Part shown: piece after piece, positions 34,492-46,079 of the stretch | How the letters are laid out: each line of letters starts with the position of its first letter | Numbering within the stretch: the first letter of the stretch is position 1 | Source: Trichobilharzia szidati | Taxonomy: Eukaryota > Platyhelminthes > Trematoda > Strigeidida > Schistosomatidae | Assembly: GCA_944472155.2 (NCBI GenBank) | Contig: OX235279.1 | Coordinates: 62,717,564 to 62,781,563, forward strand | Direction of reading: 5' to 3' | DNA length: 64,000 nucleotides | Notes under the pieces: model-generated | Told to the model about the DNA's origin: nothing | Seen by the model: only the letters and a program-made list of their open reading frames with translations | Database searches by the model: none | Translations under genes and position numbers: made by a program

Positions 34492-34502
34492 TCCTCTAAG
34501 CC
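34492..34502. repeat. Target-site duplication of foldback B (left)
   Basis: TCCTCTAAGCC; the right copy at 35651-35661 is TCCTCTTAGCC (10 of 11). Confidence 0.82.
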
Positions 34503-35650
34503 TCCATTATGGATAAGATTTTATTTTGATAAATCACACAGTGTTACACAGTAATATTAACTGATGACGTTTCGAGCATAAATTATTGCTCATAATCATA
34601 TCAAGTTACTCACACAACTTTTTCCTTCATTTATATACATATGTGGAATTGACTAGATATTTGAATAAAAATCAATATGAGATAATGTACATTCAGAGAT
34701 AATAATATGAGTGTTATTGATCAAATACAGTTAGATAGGAAATAAGACGAGTGTTTTTATAGTCATGGTAAATAACTCGTTAGAATGTTGTGATTTGCTT
34801 AATTGAAACAGAATTTTGAGATTATATACTATCCCCTTCTGATTTGACTGGCGGTAATAATATCTTCCATATCTCTGGTATTTGCATAGAGTCATTTTTG
34901 TTGCATGTGTTGGATGTAGACTCAGTGAACTAGGATTCAGTAATCAATCTCTCTCTCCACCTACATAGATTACTTCTTAGAATCTTAACCCTCTCCCATC
35001 CTATTGTGTGGTTGTGTGTTATTGCATGTAGTGCAATTGCTGAGTTGTTTTCTAAATTACTTATCTTCTCGGCGTCAACCATTCTTACCTTGGCTAAATT
35101 CTTATGTTCCGACAATCTGATTAACCCCGATCTATGTAGTTGACTTACCTCACAGTCATTACAAGGTATTTTGTAAATTATATTATTTTGTTTAATTGGG
35201 TCCACCGGGTCTTTAACCTACAAAGCTCAATGCAAATACCAGAAATATGGAAGATATTATTACCACCAGTCAAATCTGAAGAGGATAATAAATAATCTCA
35301 AAATTCTATTTCAATTAAGCAAATCACAACATTCTAACGAGTTATTTACCATGACTATAAAAACACTCGTCTTATTTCCTATCTAACTGTATTTGATCAA
35401 TAACACTCATATTATTATCTCTGAATGTACATTATCTCATATTGATTTTTATTCAAATATCTAGTCAATTCCACATATGTATATAAATGAAGGAAAAAGT
35501 TGTGTGAGTAACTTGATATGATTATGAGCAATAATTTATGCTCGAAACGTCATCAGTTAATATTACTGTGTAACACTGGGTGATTTATCAAAATATAATC
35601 TTATCCATAATGGAGTTATACTCTACCACAGTGCCCAAGTTTTACACTTA
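34503..35650 (-). mobile_element. Penelope-like foldback B with GIY-YIG domain
   Basis: 1148 bp. Inverted arms of nearly 400 bp (34503-34900 and 35230-35640) flank a minus-strand GIY-YIG endonuclease region. The arms end in CTCCATTATGG / CCATAATGGAG, the same termini as foldbacks A and C. Each arm holds the GAGCA...TGCTC hairpin followed by GAAAC-GTC. There is no reverse transcriptase, so it is non-autonomous. Confidence 0.88.
34930..35205 (-). pseudogene. Penelope-like GIY-YIG endonuclease fragment
   Basis: 91 codons: IIYKIPCNDCEV at residues 9-20 (the CCHH-type zinc/GIY lead-in), then a degraded QLHRSGLIRLSEHKNLAKV where intact elements have Y-I-G-Q-T-x-R, and finally HAITHNHTIGWERVKILR, the end of the domain. 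Loss of YIG and missing RT mean no independent activity. Confidence 0.8.
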
Positions 35651-35787
35651 TCCTCTTAGCCTGTAGTAAAGCTGGTTGGGAGTGGGGTTAGTAACCGCAC
35701 CCCGTAAAAAAATAAAACCACTGCTACTGAAACTTCAAAGCCCTAGCTTGAAGCCCTATGTCCCACTCAGAATATAAGGGAATAAAA

Positions 35788-36198
35788 TTAAAGTAAATAT
35801 AATATTGGTAGATTCGAAGCGATCACTATTTCCTTCTGCATACAAAGTCCAGGTTTAAAAATCCTGATTTAACAAGCCTCTGCTATTGCAAGCATCTTAC
35901 TGTTTGTTTTTCTGCTGACAACAGTGAATGACTTGACAGAAACAACATGATGTCTGTGGTACATGAGATGCTTTGTACCTTCAGCTCTTTTCAACCATTT
36001 GAACAAATGCTCTTTCATGTAAGTCGACAGTCGTCTTTCCGTGCAACCAATGTACTTGCTTCCACAAATATACTCAAACAGTTATAAGCAGTTGGAATAA
36101 TCGAAGACTGGTAAGGAGTCTTTTGCCGAATGCTGGAGCATCCACTTGGTAGTGTGAAAGTATATAAGTTTTCGTTTAACTATTCTTGTGCATCATGT

Positions 36199-36251
<53 letters not shown>

Positions 36252-36669
36252 TATATACCTTTCTCTGTGGAACATTTGCTTTTTTAACAACTTAATTCCT
36301 ACTTACGAAACTTAAACATCCAGCTTTTTATTACCTACAAACAGTTGTGAAAAACTGAAGTGATGATGTGCAAGAAAAAGATTCCACTGGAACCTTTTGA
36401 CAGGTAGAGTTCAGTACAGTTTTTTTTTGCTCAACAAGTAAAAAAATAGTACGTAGTCATCTGTCAGATGAAGCTGCAGAAAATACATATTTTGACATAT
36501 ATCAGCCAATCATTTTAGAGAGTAACAGCTACTTCTAATTGGTCCGTTAAATGTGAACTACTGGCGAATTTTGAAACCACACCCTAACTTCAAAAATCTG
36601 AAATATTATTCTGTTCTTAATAAAACAGTAAAATCACCTTGTAAACACAGTTACTTCTTTGTTACAGAA
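35788..36669. other. Upstream region of the TIPE gene
   Basis: Contains the TA repeat (36201-36258). An acceptor-like TTCTTTGTTACAG ends at 36667, two bases before the ATG. It would serve either a 5'UTR intron or spliced-leader trans-splicing. The open frame extends upstream to 36553, but its first 39 codons resemble nothing in TIPE proteins. Confidence 0.5.
36201..36258. repeat. (TA)n microsatellite
   Basis: More than 20 TA units with one interruption near 36246. Confidence 0.95.
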
Positions 36670-37299
36670 ATGACAAACAAACCTGTTGTTCCACAAAATT
36701 CGCAGACACCAACAGATGATACAGTTGAACGATTTGATCCACAGTCGATAAGCTTACGAGCCCAGAAGAAGCTAGTCGGGAGTTTACCGAAAGGAATCAT
36801 TAAATTATTTCTTGACGAATCATCGGCTCGTCTGTTTGAAAATATATTTAGTCTGATCAAGCAATACACAGGATCTAGCAAACTGGCTGCTTATTTAACG
36901 AAACAAGCGATTAAATTAAACGTTAAAGCTCTAATCTTGATATCCAATAACATTTTATCAGATGAAGAACTGAATCATGCCTACGAATTCCATGAGAAAT
37001 GTCATCAAGTAGCTGAGATCAGCCTCCGGTTAGGTCGACCAAAACGGCGCTTATTGCCGGGCGTTGAGCCTTCAATCGATAAACTGATTCAAATGATGAA
37101 AGAAGCGAATCAGACATTAGTAGATGCTGTAAAACAACACATTAGTCAGGCTTCACAGGATAAATTCAAGGAATTTTCTGACTTTTTTTGTCAGCGTGAA
37201 TTTGTTGTTGAAGTGTTCACAAATAAAAACAAATATGCAGCCCATATGGAGAAAATTTACGACGACCTTGAAGATATGATGGATCGAGGTTTATTTTAA
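36670..37299 (+). CDS. TNFAIP8L-like: TNFAIP8/TIPE family protein
   Basis: 209 codons without introns. TIPE proteins are cytosolic helical bundles with a hydrophobic cavity that bind phosphoinositides and affect cell survival, migration and immune signalling in animals. Residues from about 20 match the family in order: LRAQKKLVGSLPKGIIKLF, DESSARLFENIFSLIKQYT, KLNVKALILISNN, the basic loop KRRLLPG, then FSDFFCQREFVVEVF and YAAHMEKIYDDLEDMM at the C-terminus. The total length is close to the 185-200 residues usual for the family, plus a 20-residue Thr/Pro-rich N-terminus. The start at 36670 is chosen over 36553 because homology begins after it and an acceptor-like site directly precedes it. 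A polyadenylation signal follows at 37314. Confidence 0.9.
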   Translation: MTNKPVVPQNSQTPTDDTVERFDPQSISLRAQKKLVGSLPKGIIKLFLDESSARLFENIFSLIKQYTGSSKLAAYLTKQAIKLNVKALILISNNILSDEELNHAYEFHEKCHQVAEISLRLGRPKRRLLPGVEPSIDKLIQMMKEANQTLVDAVKQHISQASQDKFKEFSDFFCQREFVVEVFTNKNKYAAHMEKIYDDLEDMMDRGLF

Positions 37300-37313
37300 T
37301 GTTAGAAACAAGA

Positions 37314-37319
37314 AATAAA
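37314..37319 (+). terminator. Polyadenylation signal of the TIPE gene
   Basis: AATAAA 15 bases after the stop codon, with a run of A at 37337 downstream. Very short 3'UTR if used. Confidence 0.55.
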
Positions 37320-40300
37320 CAATAACTGTTTTCAAAAAAAAAACAGACAGAAACATTATAATTTCTACCTGAAACAAGATGACAATCATAAATATGTTTC
37401 AAATGCTGCTGTGGGGCTCAATCATATGTAAACTCGCATATACAAAATTAAGTCGTTATTATTATGAATGTATTTTTAAGTAAATTGTCATTTTATGCTT
37501 GAAAGATATTTTAATTATAACCTAGCATAACTACAATCAGTAAGTAGTTGGTTTTCGGATCGCTTTGCTAAAGTTTAACTGACTAACAGTTCACCACTTT
37601 TTATTAAACAGTTTACGAAAGCATTCATTCAAAATATTCCTATTTATATCTTACCTTGACAGAGTATGCATAAAAATGTACAATACACTTTTGAATGCGT
37701 CGGGCAACTAGTGTACAAAGGTAAGGAAAAACCAAATAGCTTTTAATGGTTTGAGCAGTTATGAAGTAACATTGTTATCAGGTTTCGAGGACCACACTTA
37801 AAATGCATTAAAAAAAAAGTAAAACTGAAGGCCGTTTCAGAATCTCAAACAAACATCCCCAGTGATCTATCCAACCAACTCTATTTAATACGGACCAATT
37901 AGAAAGCGATACAATACTAAATTTAGTTTCAATCTTTACTGCGAACAACTTAAAGTTTCTTGATACTCTTAACATCTTATCGGTATCTAATTAATGTGGA
38001 ATATCAATAAATAATGACTGTCATTAGAACTAGAAGTTTGACGTATCTCAGAAGTGCGGTTCACATGTTTGACTATGCCGAATAAACGCAAGGACCCAGT
38101 TGTGGATACTTCGCTGGAAGTAATATTGTGTACTTTTACACAGTCAAGATGAATAGGTCTTCATCTGAGCAATAATGGTGTTTTCAGTTAATTTATTGGT
38201 TTGAATCAACTGGGGTTTATCATCAGCTGTTAGGCTTTGTTCGGTGAATCTTCTGATTCAAAAAGGTTTATCAGTGCTCTATGTACAGGCTACGTTCTAT
38301 CCGAAATGACTTGAAACTATCAGAAACAAAACATTAATTTTTTTTTAACTAGTGAAAATACAACCAATGGAATCCTATAGAATAAAGATTAAATCAGATC
38401 CAAGGGTTTAGTTTAAGATGAACAAGTTAATTACTTGGGAATCTATTAAAGTATTGACTGGTTTACTATTTCCACATGGATGTATATTGTAAAATGGGTT
38501 CACTCTACATTAAGATGGTCAGTGATTGTACACTCAGAATTCAGACTGTATGAAAAACAATTTATGTAAAAGCTACATTACAAAACTATGTTTTCGATGT
38601 ATTGTATACTTTAACAATGATCAATACGCTTTTATTTGTCAGGTGTTTACCTTATTTCTATTAGACTCCTCCCTAAGGTGAATGAACTAATTGGAGGTGT
38701 CATACGTATTTGACTGTGTGAATAAGTTGTCGCATAAAATTATTTCTTCTTGATGAATACCATTCAATTTGCAGGTCAGTAATATTACCCTAAGGTACAA
38801 CACTTGTTTTGTTCACTTCAGTAGCCATCCATACAACTCTGATTCGTTTTATAGTGAAATCCATAAGGAAATATTTCACTTTAGACATTTTAATGAATTC
38901 GTAGCGTACAAAATGTAAGAGACGTAACTAGGTACATTAATACAGTGCATACTTCAAGAAAGTCATGACATTACGTACTCCTGGTTGGAAACCATTCACT
39001 TTAGACAGTACTGCTTGCTAGCTAGGTTGAAGTTATCTAAATACCTGGGTTGAGCTTATCACTGTAGTAAAACCGCTAGAATTCTCACTATTCCTTTGAA
39101 AAAACCAGTAGGACATAGAATAAAATTCAACATTTTCAAATTACATAGTTTAGGATAAAAAATTCTTTGCAGGTCACAATATGTGACCTACTTTATACCA
39201 TAAAAGATATCTAAGAGAGCAAATAAAATGTGGTGTACAGATCCATACGAATTTGACTCAAGAAAGATTTTCCTGAGTATAATACTCTGTTGTCTTCATC
39301 ATCTTTGCATAAATTGGTATGTATTGTAAAGCGCGCTTGATCATTTTGTTTCGATGCAACAAATCGGTTGGTTACATACAGCATGATTCCTATTTCAAAT
39401 GTATACCACTAACTATTTCCATTTTTGGAAATTTGTGTGCTACATTTAGCTTTCAATCCTTTCTTGATTATTTTAGCATAAGTGAAATTGAAAGTCTCAA
39501 AGTAACTTTTTCAAAACAAATTCTGCCGATAATATGAAAAGTTAATTCAAGTATATATTGTAACTGGCAAAGTTCAGGATAAAATCCGTCAGTAAATAAG
39601 TTCTTCCGCTGAGTGTAATGTTTAATGTACATGAATAGAACACTGTTACTTTATCACTAGCTACGGGTGTTGCTCAGTAGTGAAGTTTTACTATCCAGTA
39701 AAAGTGGCATCCAGCTATTAATTTTAAACACAAGGTTAATTTGAATAACTAAGAAAATACTGATAAAAATATTTGTTTACGAACTAAACATAAACAAAAG
39801 GTAGGCGTTTTTGTCACTACTGTGATCTTTGGTTTTGCCAAGATGCCAAAAGTGTGAATTTGGAGAATATACAAGAAATTTTGGGACTATACTGTGTAGG
39901 CGTGAAATTACAAAGCTTTACAATATTCCATATATTACCAAGCGATTTCGAAAGCTGGTGCTAGTGCTGTATAACAACTGTTTCACGCAAATGTTCTTTT
40001 CAAAGTACAAAAAAGTGAAATAGTAGAATTATTCCCAACAGAAATATGATATTGTGCTGTTTATAATATTTAAAATGTTTGGTAAACACAAGTATCAACC
40101 AGTAACAAGGTCTTGCAATATTTCAAGCATATATACAGACAGTACACTTAAGATTTAATCAGGAGGAATTCTGAAAAGTCTAACCAAGTGACCACTGAGA
40201 TTCTGATTGATTGAATTTATATGAATGGATAATTGAGTAAAAAGTATGGTGAATTGGATAACAGGACTCTGGTTTGTTAGCTCCTCAGTCCATTTATTCT

Positions 40301-41680
40301 GTGAGTTAGGCGTAATACGTAGGGAAATAGTGCCATCTACTGAATACTAATTTGTTTTCCTTTTAACTGTCCCTATTAATATCTTGGCCACATGACTGTC
40401 TCTGAGATGTGTTCCTCCACCAGCTTGTAGATACCGGATTTCATGACGAAAATGAACACTGATTAAGCGGCCAAATGTTTACCAAAAGTGTAGCCACAAG
40501 CTTTGTAATTATCTTATTTGATAGTCTAAGAGATTCGACTAATTGCAGAATGCTTTTCAGGACTTAAATTCTTCAGAAGATAATTTAATTCTCAAATGTT
40601 TTCCAAGTTCGTCAGTATTTCATACTCACGAGTTTTTCTAGGAGTGGAAAAAAAAACTTTCAGAAAAGTAAGTTGACATTTTTGCAAATATAACTGAGTG
40701 AACACCTACTTCTTTTCACTGATTGCTCAAATGCATTTTAGTTGGGATTGTTTCTGGGAAATGAACTTAAGCATTTCATGCAATTCTGTGATGTATCTGC
40801 ATATTTTAAAATAATTTATTCTTTTAGTTTCTATCTATTAGGATTTCAGAACATATCTCAAACCACGTGGATTTCATTGGCTTAGAATCCTACAGCAGAT
40901 CAGTAGCGAGCTATTAAGTTGGTGCAAAAAACTATCAAATACTTCAGTAATATTAATTACGAAAGCATTAACTCCACTTAGGTTTGAAGATTCCAGTGCA
41001 ATGAAAAGGAATTGGTCAGAGCTTACGAACTTGAAGGCAGGGGAAAACTGTTATTCAGTTTTCGCGGTAGGGCTGCAAAACATTTGCCAATTATTACCTA
41101 AAATGTATTGTGACTTTAAGATAATAATTTACTATCTCTTCTAATCTGTTCTAAATGGATTCTATTATTCGTATTATTATTATTATGATAATGGTTTTTT
41201 TTAACTTCTTCTGTTGCACTGATGTAAACAGTTTCAATCCGATTATGATCATATTAATAATCTTTTTTATTCAATTCACGAATACTAATCTTTCTAAATT
41301 GTAAAAATAATTTTACAATATGCTACTTCTTTATTTTCAGTATATTAAAAAATATGAAACTGAGTACATAAAAGAGTTTATGTGTCAATATTTTTACGTA
41401 TATTGTCTAGTTTTCAATTAGGTATTCTGGGAGAATTCTATGCAACTAAAGATTATCTACAAAAGGAATTCTGTAGTTTAAATGTGTTATTTAGGTATCT
41501 TTTTGTATACAGAAGAAAGTAAGTATACTTATTTTGGGCACTAAATGAACTTATAAGTAGTCCCTAAATTTGTGTTTTAGTTGAATAATAAACTACGGGT
41601 TCATCATTGTGCACACAAATGGTTTCATTTATATTTGGATATTTAAAATGAAATATTATAAATACCAGTAGTAGTAGTAG
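37320..41680. other. Unannotated intergenic sequence (4.4 kb)
   Basis: AT-rich, mobile-element-poor by eye; only short frames (for example 39319-39537 and 39829-40023) without known motifs. Confidence 0.45.
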
Positions 41681-42015
41681 TGTAACAACAGAAGACAAGG
41701 GCCAGGCAACAGATCGTTTATTAAGGAAATCAAAGCATATTTATATATTTTCATGTACATTATTATAGATTAGTTAAGCAAACAAACACAGTCTTCTGAT
41801 TGGTGTTTCTCACTTAAAGTTAATCTTTCATCTCTTTGTGACTGTTTCTTGAATGTCAGATCATCTATGTGTCAACTGTATCCGCCTACGCAAAGTCTGC
41901 TGTGGTCGGTTTTGAATCAATCTTTGTTCATATTTTCTCACGACAAATCTTGAGAACGTAAACATTGACGTAAATTACTGTCTACCAATTTGGCTAGTAG
42001 ACAGCTCTCACCACA
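41681..42015 (-). mobile_element. Solo LTR (family of 11806-12111)
   Basis: 335 bp, beginning TGTGGTGAGAGC and ending GTTGTTACA on the minus strand, with AATAAACGATCTGTTGCC near its end. The flanks are GTAG (41677-41680) and GTAG (42016-42019), a 4 bp duplication, although GTA-type repeats next to it make this less decisive. Confidence 0.82.
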
Positions 42016-43504
42016 GTAGTATTAGTAGTTAAGTCTTTCGTTGGAAATAGGTAAATTAAAAACCTTTAGTTTATTCTAAATTAGCACAAAACTAGAAATA
42101 TCATGCTTCATATGCAAATGGGTACACTGATACACCATGAAAGTGTCTGTGTGAGCTCTTGTTCATTCCAACTACTATAAAGATAGATTACTTTTTCTTG
42201 TGCAATCATCGTGACATTCAGCACTCAATGCACATAAGTGGCATATTTATGACTAGTCTTTTTCAGTTGGTTTTAAAAAAAATGTATGAAGATAGAAAAA
42301 AAGGTGGAATTTCAATGACCATGTATCATCGTACAACGGGACAAAGAGTATAGCATTTATAAATTAAAATGGAATAACACTTTGTATTATTTTCATAAAT
42401 TACTTTTAGTCTATCTCAGACAGATTATGATACAGGCTGTTGAAATCCTCAAAAACCATCGACTTTTTGTTTACATTCTAATAGCAAAATTGAAAAACAC
42501 GGAAAGAAAAGTGTATAATATTATAAAAAAAATAAGTAAATTTTAAATCTCAGAAGGGATATGAGTTCCTTCAAAGTTGCAGATACGCTTTGCTGATGAG
42601 TGCCAGCTAGCACGAAACCTAGGTCCAAGGCTTCCTGCCGATTGTCTCCAACAAATTTTCCTTGAACACGCAATGCTGGTGACTCATCGGTAATGTAATA
42701 ATCAGAACTAAGAGTATAACGTACTTTACTCCTTAGGGAAAAAAGGGATAAATAAACTTCGAAAACATGATATAATCACTGTTATGATCTGTGTGAGGTA
42801 GTATATATATATATATCATATGGTGCTTAAGCTATTGGGTGAAATCAAAAACGGGAAATTTAAGTCCATTAAAAATTCAAGCAATCTAGAGTTCAATATT
42901 TAAAAACTTATTCTGCTGGAATGCATCCTCGAAAGCAGTACTTTTTTTCGTAGTAAATTCAAGCGGTAAACGAAAAGTAGGATAAAAAGTACACGTAAAA
43001 AGCATAATAAACAGTAATTTTATATGGGGCGTGGCGAAAAGTTTATTTCACTGAAAACAAAATTATATATCTGGGAAAAGAAATGATTATACGGTGCGAT
43101 ATTTTATGTTGCCTAGGTGATAATAAAAATTAGTAAATAAGGCTTCGGATTATAATATTCATTACGACTGATTACTTAACAGACTTGGAGAAGACAATGG
43201 TAGTAATTGGCAAATGTTGTGAATAATTTGAGAAATGATGTGGTAACTAAAGTGTCGTTGTCACACTAGGAAAATATCCTTAAAGCCAACTTCAGGTGGA
43301 ATCAATTCTGGATTTCCTTCGAGTTACTAGGTTTCATATACGAATATTTTCTGCCAAGATACGTTAAGCTATATTGGTTCGAAATGAACAGAATGAGTAA
43401 ATTTTCGAACAGTTATGATATGACATAGTATATCCTCCAGCTGCAGTTATACTTACTGGACATGGATCAGAAAACAGTTAGTAAGCCAAATGAGAACTAC
43501 AGTT
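42016..43504. other. Unannotated intergenic sequence
   Basis: Nothing recognised except a short TA run at about 42801-42818. Confidence 0.4.
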
Positions 43505-43728
43505 GGATTGTCCAAAAGACGAAAAAATTTATTTCGGAATCCAAGCTGTTAAGCGGGGATGCATGAACGGCGAACTAGGGAGTGTGTGCGAACAATTGCG
43601 AGTGACACGTTGGCGTGTTCAATGGATTGGAGGCTTGATTGCATACCTTCAACTTAACTGCTGAAAACAAAAAACTCAATGTTGAATGATGATGAGGCCG
43701 TAGTCTAACAATTTTATGGAATTCCAAT
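43505..43728 (-). mobile_element. Truncated LTR of the Gypsy family
   Basis: The third copy of the LTR seen at 27605-27956 and 28576-28912. It shares the GATTGTCCAAAA-ACGA block, AACAATTG..AGTGACACG, AATGGATTGGAGGCTTGA and TCAATGTTGAATGATGATG, followed by the AATTTTATGGAATTCC end. It lacks the terminal 80-100 bp on one side. Confidence 0.65.
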
Positions 43729-44351
43729 ATTTAGAAGACACGGTTTAAGTGTTTAAAATTATTATCTACGCTGCACATACAACTTTTAGTTTCTAACAGT
43801 CAGTAGGTGATATTACGAAAATGTACAGCAGCAGTGTTTTAAAACGATACGTTAGTTTTGTTTGATTTCGCATTACAATTTTGACGAATAGTGTTCCGGA
43901 TCATTATCTTAGTACTAACCCTGTGAAAGCTTTCCAAAATATTGTTTAAAGTCGAAGAGGATTCAACTATTAAGGTTATTTAGCACTTGTGTTAGTAGAT
44001 TTTATAACTGCCTTATGCACACTGTGAAGAGGTAGGTCCTAGAAGTTAAGTAGTATCTGACATAAAATGTAGAGTTTATCACTGAATTAATGTCAGTAAA
44101 AAGTTTGAGCATTGTGGAATAGATCAAATGAAGTAGAGTTATATTTCAGTAGTTTACACACAATGATAAGATTTTGTTTTTGGGTAATAATAAAAAGGCA
44201 TACGTAACCTGTCATATGCTCTGATGGTGTTCTGGCGACTTTTGTTGTTAGATCCGCCAAGGGCAATAGGATAGTACGCAACCTAATGGTTGTGTGCAAG
44301 CTTTGAAGAAGGCTGTGTGCTATATGCATGCACCTCACCCTGATAATGTTT
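43729..44351. other. Unannotated intergenic sequence
   Basis: No gene recognised. Confidence 0.4.
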
Positions 44352-44605
44352 GTGCGTCGGTGGCACGGCGGTAGTATGGTCGCCGACTACGCATGTGGTC
44401 CGGGGTTCGATCTGCGGCCGACGCACCCCTTTACCTCGCTAAGCCAGTAATAAGACTGGTAAAGAGGGAAGATTGGGCATGAGGCTAGCAACCCCATCCC
44501 GTAAAAATCAACACCACTGCTACAGAAACTTCAAGCCTCTAGCTTGAAGCCCTATGTTCCACTGGGAACGTAAAGGAATAAAAAAAGAATAATAATAATA
44601 AAAAG
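44352..44605 (+). mobile_element. tRNA-derived SINE with RTE-related body
   Basis: Head GTGCGTCGGTGGCACGGCGG, B box GGGTTCGATCTGC, closing CCGACGCAC; then GTAAAGAGGGAAGATTGGG, CTAGCAACCCCATCCC and CTGCTACAGAAACTTCA, which resemble the 5' leader of the RTE LINE at about 58235-58312. Then GAAGCCCTATGTTCCACTGG, which resembles the extreme 3' end of that LINE (61356-61378), and an (AATAAT)n tail. It abuts the Penelope-like element at 44606. Confidence 0.85.
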
Positions 44606-44610
44606 CACGA

Positions 44611-44960
44611 ATGACCAATTGGATTGTAAACATGTCAGACGGAAAGCTAACAGAAGCAGAGGAAAGCATACTGATCAAAGGGATGAACTTCAATATTAGT
44701 AACAAAAGATTAAAACCTGAAGATGCTATACCGGCGATTGAAACAGCACTAGAAGGACATGACAAACAAAAAGCAGAATTGGTACGGGCATAATGCGCAT
44801 TAACTTTAAAAAAACAAAAAGCAGACAAACCAAATGTAACGAAGGAGGAACTAAAAGCACTTCAACACATAAAAGCAGACAAACCCATTGTCATTACACA
44901 AAAGTAATACTTAAAAAACAACATATACGGAAAAGATGAACGAACATTTACAATCTGGAC
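44611..44960 (+). pseudogene. Penelope-like N-terminal region
   Basis: The frame 44611-44793 reads NMSDGKLTEAEESILIKGMN, then PEDAIPAIETALEGHDKQKA, then stops at a TAA. The next bases continue in another frame with TLKKQKADKPNVTKEELKAL and HIKADKPIVITQK. The 'LT-E-E--ILIKGMNF' and 'ADKP-VIT' blocks are standard at the start of Penelope-like proteins. The CR1 LINE cuts in shortly after, at about 44965. Confidence 0.75.
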
Positions 44961-45002
44961 CCTATACCCTAATGTGATAACTGCAAGAGATGGTTTCACA
45001 GT

Positions 45003-46079
45003 ATGTGCACAAACCTAACTCCTGCAGCATACAAACGCTGCTGTAAACCTCTAGAAAACTGGTTGTGCAATGACTGTTGTAGTACTACCAAACTCCGTAT
45101 TACAGAAGCCATTGCCACTCTTAGCGGGGCTTTAAAGCTCATGGACTGCAAGGGTCTTCCATCACAGGAGAAGACTAACTGCTTATCAGACACCGAAGAT
45201 GTGACTAGCGTCATCGACAGAACAGTACATGTTCCTAATGAGTCTTTGTCAATGACTGAGTGCCCTTCAGCACAGAAGAGCACTCACCACATTCCAGTCA
45301 CCCAGGCTGCCCCCACGATACTGGATAAGCCCTCTAGTGACAGTAACGGAAAGACTCCCACAAAGAAGAGGCGTACCAGGGGTCGTAAACCCGCAACTCA
45401 AGTCACCCAGGTACTAGTGGATCAAGCCTCGTCCACACCGGTGAGTAGCAGGCAGATAAATCCTGCTACGACTAGTGAAGAGAACGCCAATGAATGGCGT
45501 AACGTAGTCTCTCGCAAAAAGCGAGATAAGGACAATACATTGGCCACACTGCCCACGAAGGACAGGAAGACATTCACGCCGCAGAGCAAGAAAACCACGG
45601 CAAGCAAACCTGATCTCTCTGACAGGTCGCTAATTCTCCACAAAGTGGAAGAGTCATTGGCCCCCGTACCCAAGACTAGATTTGAGCATGACCTTAACTT
45701 GGTTAAGCCCCTCTTAGACAAGCTACTGCCACAAACAGTATCAGGCATCACTATACACAGTGTATATAGAATAGGCCAAAGGCCTGACCCTACAGTAAGT
45801 CAGCCTGTACGTCTCCTCAAAGTCGTACTAAACTCTAAAGAAGAGAGGGATGCTATTCTAAGCAACTCTCATATACTTAAAGGATCAGGCATATATGTCC
45901 GCGCCGACTTAAGCCTGGCAGACCGTATCAAAAGACAGTCTGCGGCCCTAGAATTAAGCGAACGACGCCGAAACGGCGAAAAGAACCTTAAGATTAAGGG
46001 TTTTCGGGTTGTTCAAGTTCGCAGTTTAATGATCCCGAAACCTCTGTGGGTAGGCCGGGGAAGCACCAAACTGGATTAA
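45003..46079 (+). CDS. CR1 LINE ORF1 protein (zinc-finger/RNA-binding), possibly 5'-truncated
   Basis: 358 codons from the first ATG, but the same frame is open back to 44980 and reads CDNCKRWFHSMC, so a PHD-like C-x2-C...W-x-H-x2-C finger begins upstream. CCKPLENWLCNDCC (from about 45030) completes the zinc-binding set. A Lys/Arg-rich linker (TKKRRTRGRKP) follows, and from residue 215 an esterase-free, RRM-like C-terminal block (SGITIHSVYRIGQRPD, PVRLLKVVLNSKEERDAILS). ORF1 proteins of CR1 bind the element RNA and chaperone reverse transcription. It overlaps ORF2 by 34 bp in a different frame, suggesting coupled translation. Confidence 0.75.
   Translation: MCTNLTPAAYKRCCKPLENWLCNDCCSTTKLRITEAIATLSGALKLMDCKGLPSQEKTNCLSDTEDVTSVIDRTVHVPNESLSMTECPSAQKSTHHIPVTQAAPTILDKPSSDSNGKTPTKKRRTRGRKPATQVTQVLVDQASSTPVSSRQINPATTSEENANEWRNVVSRKKRDKDNTLATLPTKDRKTFTPQSKKTTASKPDLSDRSLILHKVEESLAPVPKTRFEHDLNLVKPLLDKLLPQTVSGITIHSVYRIGQRPDPTVSQPVRLLKVVLNSKEERDAILSNSHILKGSGIYVRADLSLADRIKRQSAALELSERRRNGEKNLKIKGFRVVQVRSLMIPKPLWVGRGSTKLD

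Larger units (their letters stand above)
34409..35787 (+). mobile_element. tRNA-Gly-derived SINE split by foldback B
   Basis: The head at 34409-34482 is strikingly close to a tRNA-Gly(GCC) gene (TGGTTCAGCAGTAGAATGCT, CGCC, B box GGTTCAATCC), followed by the start of the SINE body up to 34502. The body resumes at 35651 (AAGCTGGTTGGGAGTGGGG, CACTGCTACTGAAACTTC) and ends GAAGCCCTATGTCCCAC...AATAAAAT at 35787. The interruption is exactly foldback B. The anticodon arm is degraded, so this is not a working tRNA gene. Confidence 0.82.

Noticed and set aside
36201..36258. CRISPR-like or satellite array
   Set aside because: It is a plain TA dinucleotide run; there are no spaced repeats anywhere in the window and the DNA is eukaryotic.
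36553..36669. N-terminal extension of the TIPE protein
   Set aside because: The frame is open, but the 39 residues do not resemble TIPE N-termini and an acceptor-like site lies just before the ATG at 36670.
44352..44430. tRNA-like units at 29890-29962, 44352-44430, 51990-51925 and 54815-54890 as tRNA genes
   Set aside because: All are heads of SINE copies with A and B boxes but without a full cloverleaf.
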